Origin: Nocardioides sp. URHA0020
GTDB taxonomy: Bacteria > Actinomycetota > Actinomycetes > Propionibacteriales > Nocardioidaceae
Direction of reading: 5' to 3'
NCBI RefSeq assembly: GCF_000620705.1
Contig: NZ_KK211170.1
Location: 273,219-337,218, forward strand
DNA length: 64,000 nucleotides
Both the position numbers and the translations under genes were made by a program. This document shows, piece after piece, positions 46,140 through 55,728 of the stretch (its first letter is position 1; every line of letters begins with the position of its first letter). Below the pieces are notes generated by a model. That model was not told the DNA's origin and ran no database searches. It saw only the letters and a list, made by a program, of their open reading frames with translations.

Positions 46140-47398
46140 TGGGCAAGTTCTCACGGCTCGGCAACGAGCTCTACCAGGGCCGGAAGTCCTACGACTTCGT
46201 CGGCAAGCGCGCCCTCTGGTACGCCATCTCCGGCACGCTCGTCGGCCTCGCGATCCTGGTGATCCTGGTCAAGGGCCTGAACTTCGGCATCGAGTTCACC
46301 GGCGGCACCGAGTACCAGGTCAGCGACCTCCCGGCGAACGTCGCGACGCAGGAGACCGCGGACGAGCTCAGCTCGCAGATCGCGGACTCGGACGTCGGCT
46401 CCGCCGCCTCGCCCCAGGTCACGACCTCGGGCACCAGCGGCATCACCGTCCAGACCGAGGACGTCAACGCGGCCGGCGACCGGCAGATCCGGGGGATCAT
46501 CCAGGACGTCACCGGCGCCGCCGACGACCAGATCTCCAAGACCGAGGTCGGACCCAGCTGGGGCCAGGAGGTCGCCAAGCGTGCGTTGATCGGCGTCGGC
46601 ATCTTCCTGACGCTGGTGGTGCTCTTCATCTGGGGCTACTTCCGCGAGTGGAAGATGTCGGTCGCGGCCCTGATCGCCCTGATCCACGACATCGCGCTCA
46701 CGATCGGCGTGTACTCGCTGTCCGGCTTCCCGGTGACGCCCGCGGCCGTCACCGGCCTGCTCGCGATCCTGGGCTTCTCCATGTACGACACCGTGGTCGT
46801 CTTCGACAAGATCCGGGAGAACACCCACGAGCGACGCTCGACCCGCCAGAGCTACGCCCAGGCGGCCAACCTCGCGGTCAACCAGACGCTGGTGCGCTCG
46901 ATCAACACCTCGATCGTCGCGCTGATCCCGATCGGCGCGATCCTCTACGTCAGCGCCGTCCAGCTCGGCGCCAGCTCGCTCAAGGACCTCGCCCTGGCGC
47001 AGTTCGTGGGCATGGCCGCCGGTGTCTTCTCCTCGGTCTTCATCGCACCGCGGGTGCTCGTCCACATGAAGTCGCGCGAGTCCGAGGTCAAGCTGGCCGA
47101 CAAGCGGGCCAAGGCGCGCGCGAAGGCCGACGCGGACCGCTACGCCTCCGTCCCGGTCTTCACCGAGGACCTGCCGGTCGCGGCCGAGCCCGGGCTCGAG
47201 GACGAGGCCGAGGGTGAGCTCGAGGAGGGTGCTCCGCTCTCGCGGTCGGTGCCGCCGACCGCTCCGGCCCGCACCCCCGAGGTGTCCGGCCGTGGCCGGA
47301 TCGCTCCGGAGGCCCGCGGCCCGGTGCAGCCCAGTGCGTCGTCGGGCGGCCGGGTGCAGCCGACCCGTCAGCCGAAGTCCAAGCGCGGCAAGAAGTGA
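46139..47398 (+). CDS. secF: Protein translocase subunit SecF
   Basis: A 419-residue partner of SecD with six helices. TM1 (AISGTLVGLAILVILVKGLN) is followed by FGIEFTGGTEY, and the family motif GFSMYDTVVVFDKIRENTHE is clear. The C-terminal 120 residues are charged and extended and probably cytoplasmic. It overlaps the SecD stop by one base (TGATG) and has GGAGG upstream. Confidence 0.96.
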   Translation: MGKFSRLGNELYQGRKSYDFVGKRALWYAISGTLVGLAILVILVKGLNFGIEFTGGTEYQVSDLPANVATQETADELSSQIADSDVGSAASPQVTTSGTSGITVQTEDVNAAGDRQIRGIIQDVTGAADDQISKTEVGPSWGQEVAKRALIGVGIFLTLVVLFIWGYFREWKMSVAALIALIHDIALTIGVYSLSGFPVTPAAVTGLLAILGFSMYDTVVVFDKIRENTHERRSTRQSYAQAANLAVNQTLVRSINTSIVALIPIGAILYVSAVQLGASSLKDLALAQFVGMAAGVFSSVFIAPRVLVHMKSRESEVKLADKRAKARAKADADRYASVPVFTEDLPVAAEPGLEDEAEGELEEGAPLSRSVPPTAPARTPEVSGRGRIAPEARGPVQPSASSGGRVQPTRQPKSKRGKK

Positions 47399-47407
47399 CG
47401 CGCAGCA

Positions 47408-47956
47408 GTGACTGAGGACCGGTCGGGCCTGGAGTCGGCGCTCGGGCTGATCGCCGACGTCCCGGACTTCCCGGAGCCCGGCATCGTCTTCAAGGACATC
47501 ACGCCGCTCCTGGCCGACCACACCGCGCTCACCGCGGTCATCGGTGCCCTCGCGGAGGCGGGGCGCGACGACGACGGACGTCCGGTGGTCGACAAGGTGC
47601 TCGGCATGGAGTCGCGCGGCTTCATCCTGGGCGCACCGGTGGCGCTCGCCCTCGGGGTCGGGTTCGTGCCGGTCCGCAAGGCCGGCAAGCTGCCGCGCGC
47701 GACGTACGCCGTCTCCTACTCGCTCGAGTACGGCCGGGCGACCCTCGAGGTGCACCAGGACGCGCTGCAGCCCGGCGACCGGGTGCTGCTGGTCGACGAC
47801 GTCCTCGCGACCGGTGGCACGGCGAAGGCGACCATGGAGCTCGTCGAGCAGTGCGGCGCCACCGTGCACGCGGTCGCCATGTTGATGGAGCTCGGGTTCC
47901 TTCCCGGGCGCGCGGCCATCGGCGACGTCGACCTCACGACCCTGCTGACCGTCTAG
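47408..47956 (+). CDS. apt: Adenine phosphoribosyltransferase
   Basis: A 182-residue purine salvage enzyme converting adenine and PRPP to AMP. The PRPP loop VLLVDDVLATGGTAKATMEL is diagnostic, and KVLGMESRGFILGAPVALAL matches the family. A GTG start at 47408 lies 9 nt past secF. The order secF-apt-relA is conserved in actinobacteria. Confidence 0.96.
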   Translation: MTEDRSGLESALGLIADVPDFPEPGIVFKDITPLLADHTALTAVIGALAEAGRDDDGRPVVDKVLGMESRGFILGAPVALALGVGFVPVRKAGKLPRATYAVSYSLEYGRATLEVHQDALQPGDRVLLVDDVLATGGTAKATMELVEQCGATVHAVAMLMELGFLPGRAAIGDVDLTTLLTV

Positions 47957-47966
47957 CCCGACGCCC

Positions 47967-47972
47967 TAGACT
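47967..47972 (+). promoter_or_regulatory. -10 element of relA (leaderless)
   Basis: TAGACT lies 6 nt before the GTG at 47979. Confidence 0.5.
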
Positions 47973-47978
47973 GGTGAG

Positions 47979-50288
47979 GTGACCGAGGAGAGCACGGCCC
48001 CGCCTGTCCAGGCCGGTCCACGCCGTGCGTCCGAGCCCGGCCCGTCGACGCGCAGCATGCGGGCGCGGCTCGCCCGGATGGGCACCCGCGGCACCTCCGC
48101 CAACCCGGTGCTCGAGCCCCTCTTCCGCTCGGTGCGCGCCAACCACCCGAAGGCCGACCTGGCACTGCTCGAGCGGGCGTACCTGACGGCCGAGAAGATG
48201 CACGGCACGCAGACGCGCAAGTCCGGCGACCCCTACATCACCCACCCGCTGGCGGTCACCACGATCCTGGCCGACATCGGGATGACCGAGTCGACCCTGG
48301 CAGCGGCCCTGCTGCACGACACGGTCGAGGACACGCCGTACACGCTCGAGCAGGTGCGGCAGGACTTCGGCGACGAGGTCGCGCAGCTCGTCGACGGCGT
48401 GACCAAGCTCGACAAGGTCAAGTACGGCGACTCGGCCCAGGCCGAGACCATCCGCAAGATGATCGTCGCGATGTCGCGCGACATCCGGGTCCTGGTCATC
48501 AAGCTCGCCGACCGCCTGCACAACATGCGCACGCTGCGCTACGTCAAGCAGGAGACCCAGGAGCGCGTCGCTCGCGAGACCCTGGACATCTACGCGCCGC
48601 TGGCCCACCGGCTCGGCATGAACACGATCAAGTGGGAGCTCGAGGACCTCGCCTTCGCGACCCTGCACCCCAAGATCTACGACGAGATCGTGCGGATGGT
48701 CGCCGAGCGGGCGCCGTCGCGCGACCAGTTCCTCGCCGAGGTGATCAACCAGGTCGACGCCGACCTGCGTGAGGCCAAGGTGAAGTGCAAGGTCACCGGA
48801 CGACCCAAGCACTACTACTCGATCTACCAGAAGATGATCGTGGGCGGCCGGGAGTTCTCCGACATCTACGACCTGGTCGGCATCCGGGTCCTGGTCGAGG
48901 ACGACCGGGACTGCTACACCGTCCTCGGCGTGCTGCACTCGCGCTGGAACCCCGTGCTCGGACGGTTCAAGGACTACGTCGCGATGCCGAAGTTCAACAT
49001 GTACCAGTCGCTGCACACGACCGTGATCGGCCCGCAGGGCAAGCCGGTCGAGCTGCAGATCCGGACCTTCGCCATGCACCGACGTGCGGAGTACGGCGTC
49101 GCGGCGCACTGGAAGTACAAGGAGGACGGGCGCAACGGTGTCGACACCGACCGGCCGGGCGACGTCGACGACATGACGTGGGTGCGTCAGCTCCTCGACT
49201 GGCAGAACGAGGTCGAGGACCCGGGCGAGTTCCTGGAGTCGCTGCGCTTCGAGATCAACCGGGCCGAGGTCTACGTCTTCACACCGCGCGGCGACGTGAT
49301 CGCACTGCCGACCGGCGCGACCCCGGTCGACTTCGCGTACGCCGTGCACACCGAGGTCGGCCACCACACGATCGGTGCGCGCGTGAACGGCCGGCTGGTG
49401 CCGCTCGAGTCGGCCCTCGACAACGGCGACGTGGTCGAGGTCTTCACCTCGAAGTCGCCGACCGCTGCGCCCTCACGCGACTGGCTCGGCTTCGTGAAGT
49501 CGCCCCGCGCCCGCTCCAAGATCCGCCAGTGGTTCACCAAGGAGCGGCGCGAGGAGGCGATCGACCAGGGCAAGGAGCAGATCGCCAAGCTGATGCGCAA
49601 GGAGGGGCTGCCCCTCAAGCGACTGATGTCGCACGAGTCGCTGATGCTGGCCGCGGTCCACTTCAAGGTCGCCGACGTCTCAGCGCTCTACGCAGCGGTC
49701 GGTGAGGGCAACCTCAGCGCGCAGGCCGTCGTGCGGCGCGTCATCGACCTGCACGGCGGCGATGACGGCGCTGCTGAGGACCTGGCCGAGGGCGTCACCA
49801 TCACGGGACGTCGAGGCCGCGCGAAGGTGCAGCCCGGCGGTGACGCCGGCGTGATCGTCAAGGGCGCGCCCGACGTGTGGGTCAAGCTCGCCAAGTGCTG
49901 CACGCCGGTGCCACCCGACCCGATCCTCGGCTTCGTCACCAAGGGCGGGGGAGTCTCGGTGCACCGCCACAGCTGCACCAACGCCGCAAGCCTGCAGTCG
50001 CAGCCCGAGCGGCTGCTCGAGGTCGAGTGGGCGCCGACCGGCCAGTCCAGCTTCCTGGTCAACATCCAGGTCGAGGCCCTCGACCGGGCCCGGCTGCTCT
50101 CGGACATCACGATGGCGCTCTCCGACGCGCACGTCGACATCCTCAGCGCCAACCTGTCGACCTCGCGGGACCGGGTCGCCAAGAGCCGCTTCACCTTCGA
50201 GATGGCCGAGGCGAAGCACCTCGACACGGTCCTCAAGGCCGTGCGGTCCGTCCCGGGCGTCTTCGACGCCTACCGCGTGACCCAGTAG
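47979..50288 (+). CDS. relA: Bifunctional (p)ppGpp synthetase/hydrolase RelA/SpoT
   Basis: A 769-residue stringent-response enzyme. The hydrolase domain has the HD motif (LLHDTVEDTPYTLEQV) and is intact, so the protein is probably bifunctional. The synthetase domain (VKCKVTGRPKHYYSIYQKM, EYGVAAHWKYKEDG), TGS domain (VYVFTPRGDVIALPTGATPV), zinc-finger region (VWVKLAKCCTPVPPDPILGF) and C-terminal ACT domain (QSSFLVNIQVEALDRARLLS) follow. About 60 N-terminal residues are disordered. Leaderless promoter just upstream. Confidence 0.97.
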   Translation: MTEESTAPPVQAGPRRASEPGPSTRSMRARLARMGTRGTSANPVLEPLFRSVRANHPKADLALLERAYLTAEKMHGTQTRKSGDPYITHPLAVTTILADIGMTESTLAAALLHDTVEDTPYTLEQVRQDFGDEVAQLVDGVTKLDKVKYGDSAQAETIRKMIVAMSRDIRVLVIKLADRLHNMRTLRYVKQETQERVARETLDIYAPLAHRLGMNTIKWELEDLAFATLHPKIYDEIVRMVAERAPSRDQFLAEVINQVDADLREAKVKCKVTGRPKHYYSIYQKMIVGGREFSDIYDLVGIRVLVEDDRDCYTVLGVLHSRWNPVLGRFKDYVAMPKFNMYQSLHTTVIGPQGKPVELQIRTFAMHRRAEYGVAAHWKYKEDGRNGVDTDRPGDVDDMTWVRQLLDWQNEVEDPGEFLESLRFEINRAEVYVFTPRGDVIALPTGATPVDFAYAVHTEVGHHTIGARVNGRLVPLESALDNGDVVEVFTSKSPTAAPSRDWLGFVKSPRARSKIRQWFTKERREEAIDQGKEQIAKLMRKEGLPLKRLMSHESLMLAAVHFKVADVSALYAAVGEGNLSAQAVVRRVIDLHGGDDGAAEDLAEGVTITGRRGRAKVQPGGDAGVIVKGAPDVWVKLAKCCTPVPPDPILGFVTKGGGVSVHRHSCTNAASLQSQPERLLEVEWAPTGQSSFLVNIQVEALDRARLLSDITMALSDAHVDILSANLSTSRDRVAKSRFTFEMAEAKHLDTVLKAVRSVPGVFDAYRVTQ

Positions 50289-50297
50289 GCCGCACGT

Positions 50298-50522
50298 CGC
50301 CGGCGGTGGTCTCGAGGCTCAGGCCTGGCGGCCTTCGCACCTCGACCGGCGGGGTCCGTGCGCCGGCGGTGGTCTCGAGGCTCAGGCCTGGCGGCCTTAG
50401 CACCTCGACCGGCGGGGTCCGTGCGCCGGCGGTGGTCTCGAGGCCCAGGCCTGGCGGCCCTGACGCCTCGGGTCCGGTGGTCGAGGTGCGAGCCGCGCCA
50501 GCGGCGAGCCTCGAGGCCACCC
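50298..50522. repeat. 63-bp tandem repeats of a dispersed palindromic family, plus one inverted copy
   Basis: Two near-identical 63-bp units (50298-50360 and 50361-50423), a diverged third (from 50424), then an inverted copy (about 50477-50522) between the convergent stops of relA and the DUF349 gene. Each unit holds an inner hairpin AGGCC-tggc-GGCCT. The core of 40 bp matches the array at 63745-64000 in reverse orientation at 34 of 40 positions. No gene is seen here. Confidence 0.8.
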
Positions 50523-50531
50523 GTCACGGAC

Positions 50532-51761
50532 TCAGCCGGAGAAGTCCGCGCTGGCCCGCTTCGCCATCTCCAGGAACGACTGACGCGACTCGAGGTTGTC
50601 CTCGAGGTCCTTGATCTTCTTGGCGTTCCCGGCGGCGCGCGCCTTCTCCAGGTCGGCCTCGACCTTGGCGATCGCGTCCTCGAGCTTGCTCACCATGTCG
50701 TCGGCGCGAGCGGACTTCTCGGGGTCCGAGCGCTTCCACTGCTCGTCCTCGACGCCGCGGATCTCGGTCTCGATCTTGCGGATCCGCGCCTCGAGGTCCT
50801 TCATCCGGTCGCGGGGCACCTTGCCCGCCGCGTCCCAGCGGTCCGCGATGTCGCGGAAGGCACGCTTGGCCGCGTCGAGGTCGGTGACCGGGACGAGCTT
50901 CTCGGCCTCGAGCAGCAGCGCCTCCTTGACCTCGGCGTTGGCGGCGAACTCGACGTCCTGCTCGGCCGCAGCGGCGTCACGGGCGCCGAAGAAGGTGTCC
51001 TGGGCGCCGCGGAAGCGCTTCCACAGGGCCTCGTCCACGTCCCGCGGGGCGGGACCGGCGGCCTTCCACTCCCGCATCAGGTCGCGGTAGCGGCCGGCGG
51101 TGCCGCCCCAGTCGGTCGATGTCGCGAGGCTCTCGGCCTCGGTGGCGAGCCTCTCCTTGACGCTCCGGGCGGCGTCGCGCTTCTCGTGCTGCTCGGAGAA
51201 GTGCGCCTTGCGGCGACGGGTGTACGCCGTGCGCGCGGTCGAGAACCGGCGCCACAGGGCGTCGTCCGACGACCGGTCGATGCGGGGGAGCGCCTTCCAC
51301 TCGTCGAGCAGGTCGCGCATCCGGTTGGCGCCGTGGCGCCAGTCGGAGCCCTCGGCGAGGATCTCGGCCTCGGCGACGATCTTCTCCTTGCCTGCACGAG
51401 CCTCGGCGGCGCGCTGGGCGCGCTCGACCTTGCGGGCCTCGCGCTGCTGCTCCAGCAGCGGCTCCATCCCGTCGAGCCGCGCGATGAGCGCTGGCAGGTC
51501 GCCGACCGCGTTGGCGGTCGTCACCTGCTCGCGGACGGTCCGCACCGACGCGGTCGCCTCCTCGGGCGACATGACGCCGCTGGCGACCCGCTTCTCGAGC
51601 AGCTCGACCTCGAACGCGAGCGCGTCGTACCGCTCGGTGAAGAACTTCAGCGCTTCCTCGGGGGAGCCCTCCGGGTACTGACCGACGGAGCGCTCGCCCT
51701 CGGCGGTCGTCACGTAGACGGTCCCGTCGTCGTCGACTCGGCCCCACTGATGACTCGTCAC
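50532..51761 (-). CDS. DUF349 domain-containing protein
   Basis: A 409-residue, highly charged, mostly helical protein made of DUF349 repeats: WRHGANRMRDLLDEWKALPR, DWGGTAGRYRDLMREWKAAG and AAKRAFRDIADRWDAAGKVP, each ending in a tryptophan plus D/R-D segment, with a C-terminal coiled coil (KLEDAIAKVEADLEKARAAG). DUF349 proteins are common beside relA in actinobacteria, but their function is unknown. The GTG at 51761 has GGAG at spacing 7. No membrane or signal segments. Confidence 0.85.
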   Translation of the reverse strand: MTSHQWGRVDDDGTVYVTTAEGERSVGQYPEGSPEEALKFFTERYDALAFEVELLEKRVASGVMSPEEATASVRTVREQVTTANAVGDLPALIARLDGMEPLLEQQREARKVERAQRAAEARAGKEKIVAEAEILAEGSDWRHGANRMRDLLDEWKALPRIDRSSDDALWRRFSTARTAYTRRRKAHFSEQHEKRDAARSVKERLATEAESLATSTDWGGTAGRYRDLMREWKAAGPAPRDVDEALWKRFRGAQDTFFGARDAAAAEQDVEFAANAEVKEALLLEAEKLVPVTDLDAAKRAFRDIADRWDAAGKVPRDRMKDLEARIRKIETEIRGVEDEQWKRSDPEKSARADDMVSKLEDAIAKVEADLEKARAAGNAKKIKDLEDNLESRQSFLEMAKRASADFSG

Positions 51762-51811
51762 TGGTGCACTCCACTCGCTCTGGGCCCAGGCCCGATCGGC
51801 TGCCACGGCGC

Positions 51812-51828
51812 CGTCCCCTGCGGGGACG
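51812..51828 (-). promoter_or_regulatory. Hairpin in the 5' leader of the DUF349 gene
   Basis: Arms CGTCCCC and GGGGACG with a 3-nt loop, about 50 bp upstream of the start and downstream of the TAGCAT -10. Confidence 0.35.
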
Positions 51829-51837
51829 CCCACGACC

Positions 51838-51843
51838 ATGCTA
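51838..51843 (-). promoter_or_regulatory. -10 element of the DUF349 gene
   Basis: TAGCAT on the reverse strand, giving a leader of about 70 nt. Confidence 0.35.
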
Positions 51844-51909
51844 GCCACGAGCGGTCTCGGGTCCGCTCCTTGAGCCAGCACCGATGCGACGCGCACCCGG
51901 TCGGCTCGA

Positions 51910-51915
51910 TAGTCT
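51910..51915 (+). promoter_or_regulatory. -10 element of the MBL-fold gene (leaderless)
   Basis: TAGTCT lies 6 nt before the GTG at 51922. Confidence 0.5.
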
Positions 51916-51921
51916 TCCGGG

Positions 51922-52593
51922 GTGTTGATCGCCGGCTTCCCCGCGGGCCCCTGGGGCACCAACTGCTACGTCGCCGCGACCGGGCCCGGCAGCGAGTGCG
52001 TCGTCATCGACCCCGGCAAGGACTCCGCCGACGGGGTCGCCGAGCTGGTCCGGGAGCACCGCCTCAAGCCGGTCGCCGTGCTCGTGACCCACGGTCACGT
52101 CGACCACATGTGGTGCGTCGCGCCGGTCGCGGGCACGTACGACGCCACCGCCTGGATCCACCCCGCCGACCGCCACCTGCTCGCCGACCCGATGGCCGGC
52201 CTGTCCCCCGAGACTGCGCAGATGCTGCTCGGCGGCAACCACCGGTTCGCCGAGCCGGACGACGTCCGCGAGCTCGCCGACGCCCAGGAGCTCGAGCTCG
52301 CCGGGCTGCGGTTCGTCACCGACCACACCCCCGGCCACACGCAGGGCTCGATGACCTTCCGGACGCCGTACGACCGCGAGGACGTCTCCGAGGTGATGTT
52401 CTCCGGCGACCTGCTCTTCGCGGGCTCGATCGGCCGCACCGACCTGCCCGGCGGCGACCATCCGACGATGCTGCGCAGCCTCACGACCAAGGTGCTGCCC
52501 CTCGCCGACGACATCGTCGTGCTCCCCGGGCACGGCGAGCAGACGTCCATCGGCCGTGAACGGGCGACCAACCCCTACCTCCAGGACCTCTGA
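51922..52593 (+). CDS. Metallo-beta-lactamase-fold hydrolase, glyoxalase II-like
   Basis: A 223-residue zinc hydrolase. The motif THGHVDHMW, the second metal region HTPGHTQGSM, SGDLLFAGSIGRTDLPGGD and the C-terminal VLPGHGEQTS match the glyoxalase II/YcbL group, which hydrolyses thioesters such as S-lactoylglutathione or related thiols. In actinobacteria it usually sits between relA and hisS, as here. The glutathione partner is doubtful in this lineage, so the natural substrate may use mycothiol (inference). Confidence 0.9.
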   Translation: MLIAGFPAGPWGTNCYVAATGPGSECVVIDPGKDSADGVAELVREHRLKPVAVLVTHGHVDHMWCVAPVAGTYDATAWIHPADRHLLADPMAGLSPETAQMLLGGNHRFAEPDDVRELADAQELELAGLRFVTDHTPGHTQGSMTFRTPYDREDVSEVMFSGDLLFAGSIGRTDLPGGDHPTMLRSLTTKVLPLADDIVVLPGHGEQTSIGRERATNPYLQDL

Positions 52594-52594
52594 C

Positions 52595-53956
52595 ATGGCC
52601 AAGCCGACCCCGCTGAGCGGGTTCCCCGAGCTGCTGCCCGAGCAACGATTCGTCGAGCAGCAGGTCATCGACACCCTCCGTCGCACGTTCGAGCTGCACG
52701 GCTTCGCGGGCATCGAGACCCGCGCGGTCGAGCCGCTCGACCAGCTGTTGCGCAAGGGCGACACCTCCAAGGAGGTCTACCTCCTGCGCCGTCTCCACGA
52801 GGAGTCGGCCGAGGGGCACGCCGGCATCGGCCTGCACTTCGACCTGACCGTGCCGTTCGCGCGCTACGTCCTCGAGAACGCCGGCAAGCTGGAGTTCCCT
52901 TTCCGGCGCTACCAGATCCAGAAGGCCTGGCGCGGTGAGCGGCCGCAGGAGGGCCGCTTCCGGGAGTTCACCCAGGCCGACATCGACATCGTGGGCCGCG
53001 ACGAGCTGCCGTTCCACCACGACGTCGAGGTCACCCGGGTCATGGTCGACGCGCTGACCCGGCTGACCTTCCTGCCCGGCTTCCGCCTGCAGGTCAACAA
53101 CCGCAAGCTGATCCAGGGCTTCTACGCCGGCCTGGGCATCGACGACGCCGACGAGGTCATGCGAGTCGTCGACAAGCTCGACAAGGTGCCGGTCGACAAG
53201 GTGCGCGAACTGCTGCTCGCCGAGGCGGGCATCGACGAGCCGACCGCCGACCGGGTGCTGGCCCTGGCCACGATCCGGGCGACCGACGACTCGTTCGTGG
53301 AGGCGGTGCGCGGCCTGGGTGTCGAGCACGAGCTGCTCGAGGAGGGCCTGGCCGAGCTCGCGGCGCTGGTGCGCTCCTGCGCCGACCTGGTCAGCGACCG
53401 GGTCCGCGTCGAGGCCGACCTCTCGATCGCGCGCGGGCTCGACTACTACACCGGCACCGTCTTCGAGACCCGGCTGGACGGCTACGAGTCGATGGGGTCG
53501 TTCTGCTCCGGTGGCCGGTACGACGCGCTCGCGTCCGACGGGCGCACGACGTACCCCGGCGTCGGCATCTCGCTCGGCGTCAGCCGCGTCGTCGTACCCC
53601 TCATGGCGCGCACCGGGCTCGCCGCGTCGCGCAAGGTGCCCAGCGTCGTGCTGGTCGCCGTGGTCGACGAGGAGTCGCGCGCCGACAGCGACGCCATCGC
53701 AAACACCTTGCGCGCGCGCGACATCCCGTGTGAGGTCGTGGCCAGTGCGCAGAAGTTCGGCAAGCAGATCCGGTACGCCGAGCGCCGGGGCATCCCGTTC
53801 GTCTGGTTCACCAGCGACCAGGGCCACGAGGTCAAGGACATCCGGTCGGGGGAGCAGGTGGCCGCCGACCCGGCGACCTGGACCCCACCCGAGGAGGACC
53901 TGCGACCGCAGGTGCTTCCGACAGGCTCAACCAACGTTACGGAGACAAGATCGTGA
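52595..53956 (+). CDS. hisS: Histidyl-tRNA synthetase
   Basis: A 453-residue class II enzyme that charges tRNA-His. The body contains motif 2 (FRRYQIQKAWRGERPQEGRF), ARGLDYYTGTVFE (histidine motif A) and the C-terminal anticodon-binding domain (about 345-435). The ATG at 52595 comes one base after the previous stop. About 15 extra C-terminal residues follow the family end. Its stop overlaps the GTG of aspS. Confidence 0.96.
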   Translation: MAKPTPLSGFPELLPEQRFVEQQVIDTLRRTFELHGFAGIETRAVEPLDQLLRKGDTSKEVYLLRRLHEESAEGHAGIGLHFDLTVPFARYVLENAGKLEFPFRRYQIQKAWRGERPQEGRFREFTQADIDIVGRDELPFHHDVEVTRVMVDALTRLTFLPGFRLQVNNRKLIQGFYAGLGIDDADEVMRVVDKLDKVPVDKVRELLLAEAGIDEPTADRVLALATIRATDDSFVEAVRGLGVEHELLEEGLAELAALVRSCADLVSDRVRVEADLSIARGLDYYTGTVFETRLDGYESMGSFCSGGRYDALASDGRTTYPGVGISLGVSRVVVPLMARTGLAASRKVPSVVLVAVVDEESRADSDAIANTLRARDIPCEVVASAQKFGKQIRYAERRGIPFVWFTSDQGHEVKDIRSGEQVAADPATWTPPEEDLRPQVLPTGSTNVTETRS

Positions 53957-55728
53957 TCCGCACCCATGACGCCGGCACCCTGCGCGCCGAGCACGTCGGC
54001 CAGACCGTGACCCTCGCCGGATGGGTCGCGAACCGGCGCGATCACGGCGGCGTGGCGTTCATCGACCTGCGCGAGGCCAGCGGGGTCGTCCAGGTCGTGA
54101 TCCGCGACGAGGAGGTCGCGCACCAGCTGCGCGCCGAGTACTGCCTCAAGATCACCGGCGAGGTGCGGGCGCGCAAGGAGGGCAACGAGAACCCCAACCT
54201 CGCGACCGGGGCCATCGAGGTCGTCGCCAGCGACGTCGAGGTGCTCAGCGCCGCCGCACCGCTGCCGTTCCCGATCAGCGACCACGTCGAGGTGGGGGAG
54301 GAGGCCAGGCTCAAGCACCGCTACCTGGACCTGCGCCGCTCCGGCCCCAACCACGCGCTGCGACTGCGCAGCAAGATCAACAAGGCCGCCCGCGACGTCC
54401 TCGACGCCCACGCCTTCGTCGAGATCGAGACGCCGACCCTGACCCGCAGCACCCCCGAGGGCGCACGCGACTTCCTGGTGCCGGCGCGGCTCCAGCCCGG
54501 CAGCTGGTACGCCCTGCCGCAGAGCCCGCAGCTCTTCAAGCAGCTGCTGATGGTCGCGGGCATGGAGCGCTACTTCCAGATCGCGCGCTGCTACCGCGAC
54601 GAGGACTTCCGCGCCGACCGTCAGCCGGAGTTCACCCAGCTCGACATCGAGATGAGCTTCGTCGACCAGGACGACGTCATCGCGCTGATGGAGGACGTGC
54701 TCGCCGCGATGTGGAAGCTCATCGACGTCGACATCCCTCGCCCGATCCCGCGGATGACGTACGCCGACGCGATGGCCCGCTTCGGCTCCGACAAGCCCGA
54801 CCTGCGGATGGGCCTCGAGCTCGTCGAGTGCACGGACTACTTCAAGGCCACGCCGTTCCGGGTCTTCCAGGCGGAGTACGTCGGCGCCGTGGTGATGCCG
54901 GGCGGTGCGAGCCAGCCGCGCAAGAAGCTGGACGCCTGGCAGGAGTGGGCCAAGCAGCGCGGCGCGCGGGGCCTGGCGTACGTCCTCGTCCAGGAGGACG
55001 GCGAGCTGGGCGGTCCGGTCGCCAAGAACCTCTCCGAGGAGGAGAGGGCCGGGCTCGCGGCCCACGTCGGTGCCGCGCCGGGCGACTGCGTCTTCTTCGC
55101 GGCGGGTGCCACGAAGCCGAGCCGGGCCCTGCTGGGCGCCGCTCGTCTCGAGATCGGCCGCCGCGGTGGACTGATCGACGAGAGCGCCTTCGCCTTCACC
55201 TGGGTGGTCGACGCCCCGATGTTCGAGCCGTCCTCCGACGCGGTCGCCAGCGGCGACGTCGCGGTCGGCGCCGGCGCGTGGACCGCGGTCCACCACGCCT
55301 TCACCGGTCCGAAGCCGGAGTTCCTGGACACGTTCGACACCGACCCCGGCTCGGCGCTGGCGTACGCCTACGACATCGTGTGCAACGGCAACGAGCTCGG
55401 CGGCGGATCGATCCGGATCCACCGCGAGGACGTGCAGAAGCGGGTCTTCGCGGTCATGGGCCTCACCGAGGAGGAGGCGCACGAGAAGTTCGGGTTCCTC
55501 CTCGACGCGTTCACCTTCGGTGCGCCGCCCCACGGCGGCATCGCGGTCGGGATGGACCGGATCTGCGCCCTGCTGGCCGGCACCGACTCGATCCGCGACG
55601 TGATCGCCTTCCCCAAGTCCGGCGGTGGCTTCGACCCGCTCACGGCCGCCCCGGCGCCGATCACTCCCGCCCAGCGCAAGGAGGCGGGCGTCGACGCGAC
55701 GCCGGCCGCGGAGGCCGACCCCGCATAA
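53953..55728 (+). CDS. aspS: Aspartyl-tRNA synthetase
   Basis: A 591-residue bacterial-type AspRS. N-terminal OB anticodon-binding domain (VTLAGWVANRRDHGGVAFID), class II motif 1-3 (RYFQIARCYRDEDFRADRQP, GIAVGMDRICALLAGTDSIR) and the bacterial GAD insertion (about 290-410) are visible. The GTG overlaps the hisS stop. Whether it is discriminating or also charges tRNA-Asn cannot be told without the genome context of asparaginyl-tRNA synthetase and gatCAB. Confidence 0.97.
   Translation: MIRTHDAGTLRAEHVGQTVTLAGWVANRRDHGGVAFIDLREASGVVQVVIRDEEVAHQLRAEYCLKITGEVRARKEGNENPNLATGAIEVVASDVEVLSAAAPLPFPISDHVEVGEEARLKHRYLDLRRSGPNHALRLRSKINKAARDVLDAHAFVEIETPTLTRSTPEGARDFLVPARLQPGSWYALPQSPQLFKQLLMVAGMERYFQIARCYRDEDFRADRQPEFTQLDIEMSFVDQDDVIALMEDVLAAMWKLIDVDIPRPIPRMTYADAMARFGSDKPDLRMGLELVECTDYFKATPFRVFQAEYVGAVVMPGGASQPRKKLDAWQEWAKQRGARGLAYVLVQEDGELGGPVAKNLSEEERAGLAAHVGAAPGDCVFFAAGATKPSRALLGAARLEIGRRGGLIDESAFAFTWVVDAPMFEPSSDAVASGDVAVGAGAWTAVHHAFTGPKPEFLDTFDTDPGSALAYAYDIVCNGNELGGGSIRIHREDVQKRVFAVMGLTEEEAHEKFGFLLDAFTFGAPPHGGIAVGMDRICALLAGTDSIRDVIAFPKSGGGFDPLTAAPAPITPAQRKEAGVDATPAAEADPA

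Noticed and set aside
50298..50522. Tandem repeats considered as a CRISPR array
   Set aside because: The 63-bp units abut directly with no unique spacers and no cas genes are near.
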